Source: DASQPE01 sp964519805 (GTDB lineage Bacteria; Gemmatimonadota; Gemmatimonadetes; Gemmatimonadales; GWC2-71-9). From it: 14,092 nt of DNA. Shown here piece by piece: positions 11,753-14,092 of this stretch. The notes below the pieces were generated by a model. The model was not told the DNA's origin and did not search any database. It was given only the letters and a program-made list of their open reading frames with translations. Location of the stretch: contig CAZFKN010000083.1 of the NCBI GenBank assembly GCA_964519805.1, forward strand, positions 1 to 14,092, in the 5' to 3' direction. Made by a program: the position numbers and the translations under genes. The number at the start of each line of letters is the position of its first letter. Position 1 is the stretch's first letter.

Positions 11753-12832
11753 ATGGAATTCGGTCTGTACACCTTCGCTGAAACCACACCCGATCCCTTG
11801 ACCCGCACGACGACGACGGCGCGGGACCGGCTGCGCGACCTCGTCGAAGAGGCGGAGCTGGCGGATCAGGTCGGCCTCGACGTGTTCGCGGTGGGTGAGC
11901 ATCATCGCCCCGACTTCGCGATCTCCGCACCGGCGGTCGTCCTCGGCGCACTCGCCGCCCGGACTCGGCGGATCCGGCTGAGCAGCGCGGTGAGCGTTCT
12001 CAGCTCCGATGATCCGGTGCGGGTGTTCCAGCAGTTCGCGACGCTGGACCTATTGTCGAATGGTCGTGCCGAGATCATCGCGGGGCGCGGCTCGTTCATC
12101 GAGTCGTTCCCGCTCTTCGGCTACAACCTGGACGACTATGACGCGCTCTTCGCCGAGAAGCTCGAGCTGCTGCTCAAGCTGCGCGGGGCGGAGCACATCA
12201 CCTGGTCCGGCAAGCATCGCGCGACGCTTACGGGACAGGGCGTGTACCCGCGGCCGCTCCAGTCGAAGCTCCCGATCTGGGTCGGCGTCGGCGGCAACCC
12301 CGAGTCGGCCATCCGTGCCGGGCGGCTTGGCCTGCCCATGGCGTTGGCGATCATCGGCGGCTTCCCCGAACGGTTCGCGCCGTTGGTGGAGCTATACCGT
12401 GACGCGGGGCGCAGGGCCGGCCATGATCCCGCGACGCTCGAGGTCAGCATCAACTCCCACGGTGTCATCGGGGACGACGGAGAGCGTGCGGCCGACGAGG
12501 CGTACCCGGGCTACGAGCAGATCATGAACAAGATCGGCCGCGAGCGCGGGTGGCCGCCAACGAGCCGAGCGCAATACGACGGCACGCGCGGTCTTCGGGG
12601 TGCGCTCGTGATCGGCAGTCCACAGCAGGTAATCGAGAAGATGCTCTATCAGCACGAGATCTTCCGGCACCAGCGCTTCTTGCTCTACCCAGGGTTCGGC
12701 ACGATGGCCCATCCCACGGTCATGCGGACGATCGAGCTGCTGGGCGATGTCGTGGCGCCGGCGGTGCGCAAGGCGGTCGGAGGCTCGTGGAAGCCGAAGG
12801 AGCACCAGGCGTCGCTGCAGATGCTCGGCTGA
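11753..12832 (+). CDS. Luciferase-like (LLM class) flavin-dependent oxidoreductase
   Basis: This 359-residue cytoplasmic TIM-barrel enzyme is of the bacterial-luciferase-like monooxygenase family, which uses reduced FMN or F420. The N-terminal strand Glu-Phe-Gly-Leu-Tyr-Thr-Phe is followed by the family block Gly-Glu-His-His-Arg-Pro-Asp-Phe (48-55). Further blocks are Thr-Arg-Arg-Ile-Arg-Leu-Ser-Ser-Ala-Val (71-80), Gly-Arg-Ala-Glu-Ile-Ile-Ala-Gly-Arg-Gly-Ser (104-114) and Pro-Ile-Trp-Val-Gly-Val-Gly-Gly (174-181). It resembles the Atu2307-type subgroup of the family. The ATG at 11753 has GGAGAG about seven bases upstream, within the end of the VOC gene, and the two genes are one base apart. 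No flavin reductase is encoded nearby, so reduced flavin must come from elsewhere. The substrate is unknown; the VOC partner suggests an aromatic or other ring compound. A long hairpin follows the stop. Confidence 0.92.
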   Translation: MEFGLYTFAETTPDPLTRTTTTARDRLRDLVEEAELADQVGLDVFAVGEHHRPDFAISAPAVVLGALAARTRRIRLSSAVSVLSSDDPVRVFQQFATLDLLSNGRAEIIAGRGSFIESFPLFGYNLDDYDALFAEKLELLLKLRGAEHITWSGKHRATLTGQGVYPRPLQSKLPIWVGVGGNPESAIRAGRLGLPMALAIIGGFPERFAPLVELYRDAGRRAGHDPATLEVSINSHGVIGDDGERAADEAYPGYEQIMNKIGRERGWPPTSRAQYDGTRGLRGALVIGSPQQVIEKMLYQHEIFRHQRFLLYPGFGTMAHPTVMRTIELLGDVVAPAVRKAVGGSWKPKEHQASLQMLG

Positions 12833-12840
12833 GCCTGTAA

Positions 12841-12883
12841 CGCCACAACGCCCGCTCACCATGGCGAGCGGGCGTTGTTGGCG
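12841..12883. terminator. Bidirectional terminator-like hairpin between convergent genes
   Basis: The arm 12841-12857 pairs with 12866-12883 in a 17-bp stem with one bulged base and an eight-base loop. It sits between the convergent ends of the flavin monooxygenase gene and the ribonucleotide reductase gene. It has no long T-run on either side, so it may work with Rho or as a shared 3'-end barrier. Confidence 0.7.
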
Positions 12884-12909
12884 ACCCGGCTATCTGCGGA
12901 CGACCACGA

Positions 12910-14092
12910 TCATCCGCACTCGCTGAAGCCGCACACGTGGCACTTCATGCAGCCCTCGGCGAACTCGAGCTGCGAGCCGCAGTCGGGGCACGCGCCGGAC
13001 AGCGTCTCCTGCATCCCGCCGAGCGTCATCTGCTCAGCCCCCATCGCGATCTGCTGCACCACCGGTGCCTCCGGACCCTCCGCCAGCCCAGGCAGCAATT
13101 CCTGCTGCACGCCCTGCTTGTCCTGCATCCACCGCTCGATGGCGATGCCCACGGCGTCCGGCACCGACAGTACCTTGTTGGCGCCGAGGCCCAGGGTGCG
13201 GTCCGAGCTGATCCCCCGGATCTGGCGATAGATCTCGGTCATCGGAATGCCTGAGCGCAGCGCGAGGCTGATCAGGCGCCCGAGCGCCTCGACGTCGGCC
13301 ATGAGCGCGCCGCCGGCCTTGCCCAGGCTCATGAAGATCTCGAAGGGCTGCCCCCGGTCGTCCTCGGTGATCGTGACGTAGAGGGTGCCGAGCGGCGTCT
13401 CGAGCCGGCGGGTGGTGCCGCGGAGCAGTTCGGGACGGGACCGCTTCTGCCGGCGCTGGAGATTCTCGGCCTCCAGCTCGTGCACGGACTTCCGCAGGCG
13501 CTCGGTCTCAGCCCGCAGCTCCGCGATCTCTCCATGCAGATCCGCGGCCTCACGCTGGACTACGACCTCGTCGCGCCCGGTCCCTCCCACGGCTTCCTTC
13601 ACCTTCTTGGCCGTGGCGCCGGTCGAGAGCACCTGCGCGTCGCGGGCCCCGTCGCGGTACACCGTGACGCCCTTGCAGCCCAGGCGGTACGCCTGACGAT
13701 AGATCTCCTCGACGTAGCCCTCGGTGGCGTCGTTCGCGAAGTTGCAGGTCTTGGAGATGGCGGAGTCGTTGTACTCCTGGAACGCCGCCTGCATCCGGAT
13801 GTGCCACTCGGGCTTGATGTGGTTCGCGGTGACGAACACCCGCTGCCACCGTGCCGGGACTTCCGGGAAGTTGATGTGCCCCGCCTCGGCGATGCGGCGC
13901 ATCAGGTCCTCGGAGTGCCAGCCCTCCTGCTGCGCGATGGCGACGAAGTCCTCGTTGACGTCCGGCATGAGGACCCCGGCCTGGTTCCGCATGAACGCCA
14001 CCGCGAACAAGGGTTCGATCCCCGAGCTGCAGCTGGTGATGATGGAGATCGTGCCCGTCGGGGCCACCGTGGTGACGTTGCAGTTGCGGAGC
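12910..14092 (-). CDS. nrdJ: Adenosylcobalamin-dependent (class II) ribonucleotide reductase, C-terminal part
   Basis: The visible 393 residues are the C-terminal part of a class II ribonucleotide reductase, which makes deoxyribonucleotides with a B12 radical, without oxygen. The frame runs off the window's right edge; a GTG at 14067 is an internal valine codon, not a start. Near the edge, Asn-Cys-Asn-Val-Thr-Thr-Val-Ala-Pro-Thr-Gly-Thr-Ile-Ser and Cys-Ser-Ser-Gly-Ile-Glu-Pro-Leu-Phe-Ala are conserved active-site-barrel segments. Asn-Phe-Ala-Asn-Asp-Ala-Thr and Lys-Gly-Val-Thr-Val-Tyr-Arg-Asp-Gly follow. A charged linker with a leucine-zipper pattern (13450-13572) joins this to the family's C-terminal module (Gly-Thr-Leu-Tyr-Val-Thr-Ile; Ser-Ser-Asp-Arg-Thr-Leu-Gly-Leu-Gly). 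The tail has Cys-Pro-Asp-Cys, Cys-Met-Lys-Cys and Val-Cys-Gly-Phe-Ser-Glu-Cys, probably a zinc/redox tail that re-reduces the active site with thioredoxin. It is convergent with the monooxygenase gene. Confidence 0.95.
   Translation of the reverse strand, partial: LRNCNVTTVAPTGTISIITSCSSGIEPLFAVAFMRNQAGVLMPDVNEDFVAIAQQEGWHSEDLMRRIAEAGHINFPEVPARWQRVFVTANHIKPEWHIRMQAAFQEYNDSAISKTCNFANDATEGYVEEIYRQAYRLGCKGVTVYRDGARDAQVLSTGATAKKVKEAVGGTGRDEVVVQREAADLHGEIAELRAETERLRKSVHELEAENLQRRQKRSRPELLRGTTRRLETPLGTLYVTITEDDRGQPFEIFMSLGKAGGALMADVEALGRLISLALRSGIPMTEIYRQIRGISSDRTLGLGANKVLSVPDAVGIAIERWMQDKQGVQQELLPGLAEGPEAPVVQQIAMGAEQMTLGGMQETLSGACPDCGSQLEFAEGCMKCHVCGFSECG
13450..13572 (-). other. Leucine-zipper coiled coil encoded in the ribonucleotide reductase linker
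   Basis: Counting from the internal valine at 14067, leucines occur exactly every seven residues at 177, 184, 191 and 198, preceded by Val170 at the same register. Position a of the heptads holds Ala174, Ile181, Thr188, Val195 and Asn202. Most other positions are Glu, Arg, Lys or Gln. This is the pattern of a parallel two-stranded coiled coil, including the buried Asn typical of GCN4-like dimers. Confidence 0.75.

Noticed and set aside
14065..14067. GTG as the start of the ribonucleotide reductase
   Set aside because: Family sequence (Leu-Arg-Asn-Cys-Asn-Val-Thr-Thr) continues upstream in frame to the window edge, so this codon is an internal valine.

Overview
The window is a GC-rich stretch of a bacterial chromosome scaffold. 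Two runs of exactly 100 N (1224-1323 and 7568-7667) look like assembler gaps of unknown real length, so it is probably a draft or metagenome-assembled genome. The gene content is that of a diderm bacterium: MEP-pathway isoprenoid synthesis, an exported DsbD/TlpA thiol-redox pair, a lipoprotein L,D-transpeptidase, Spy/CpxP-like periplasmic proteins, an ECF sigma factor with a membrane anti-sigma, and a B12-dependent class II ribonucleotide reductase. The style (high GC, GTG/TTG starts, sigma plus Spy-like clusters) suggests Gemmatimonadota or a neighbouring soil phylum. That placement is inference only; no marker here proves it. I see no tRNA, rRNA, CRISPR array, IS element or phage gene.

Layout. 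(1) 61-5909, all minus strand, read right to left: an inositol-monophosphatase/histidinol-phosphatase-like enzyme, a YkuD-type L,D-transpeptidase lipoprotein, an exported protein of unknown function, an 89-aa helical protein, an aldo/keto reductase, ispG (3' end lost in the gap), a DsbD/CcdA-type membrane electron carrier (5' end lost in the gap) and a TlpA-like thioredoxin. Several joints overlap or are only about 10 bases apart. Promoter-like sequences before the exported protein and before ispG suggest sub-operons. (2) 6082-8844, minus strand: a TetR regulator, a Gly-rich exported Spy-like protein (cut by the second gap), an ECF sigma factor, a single-pass anti-sigma and a membrane-anchored Spy/CnrX-like protein. 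The last three are joined by 4-base ATGA overlaps. (3) 9053-10675, plus strand: an S41 carboxy-terminal processing protease divergent from tetR, ending at a strong hairpin. (4) 10819-12832, plus strand: a two-gene catabolic-looking operon of a CatE-like VOC protein and a luciferase-like flavin monooxygenase. It follows a promoter that appears to give a leaderless mRNA, with a 12-base perfect palindrome just upstream. (5) 12910-14092, minus strand: the C-terminal part of a class II ribonucleotide reductase, convergent with the operon across a shared long hairpin.

How the parts work together. Regions 1 and 2 are largely about the cell envelope. DsbD/TlpA would move reducing power across the membrane, the L,D-transpeptidase would cross-link peptidoglycan, and the sigma/anti-sigma/Spy-like cluster looks like an envelope- or metal-stress sensing switch resembling CnrH-CnrY-CnrX, embedded behind a TetR repressor. 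The most interesting points are that switch, a textbook leucine zipper in the linker of the ribonucleotide reductase, and the palindrome plus leaderless promoter in front of the VOC/monooxygenase pair.
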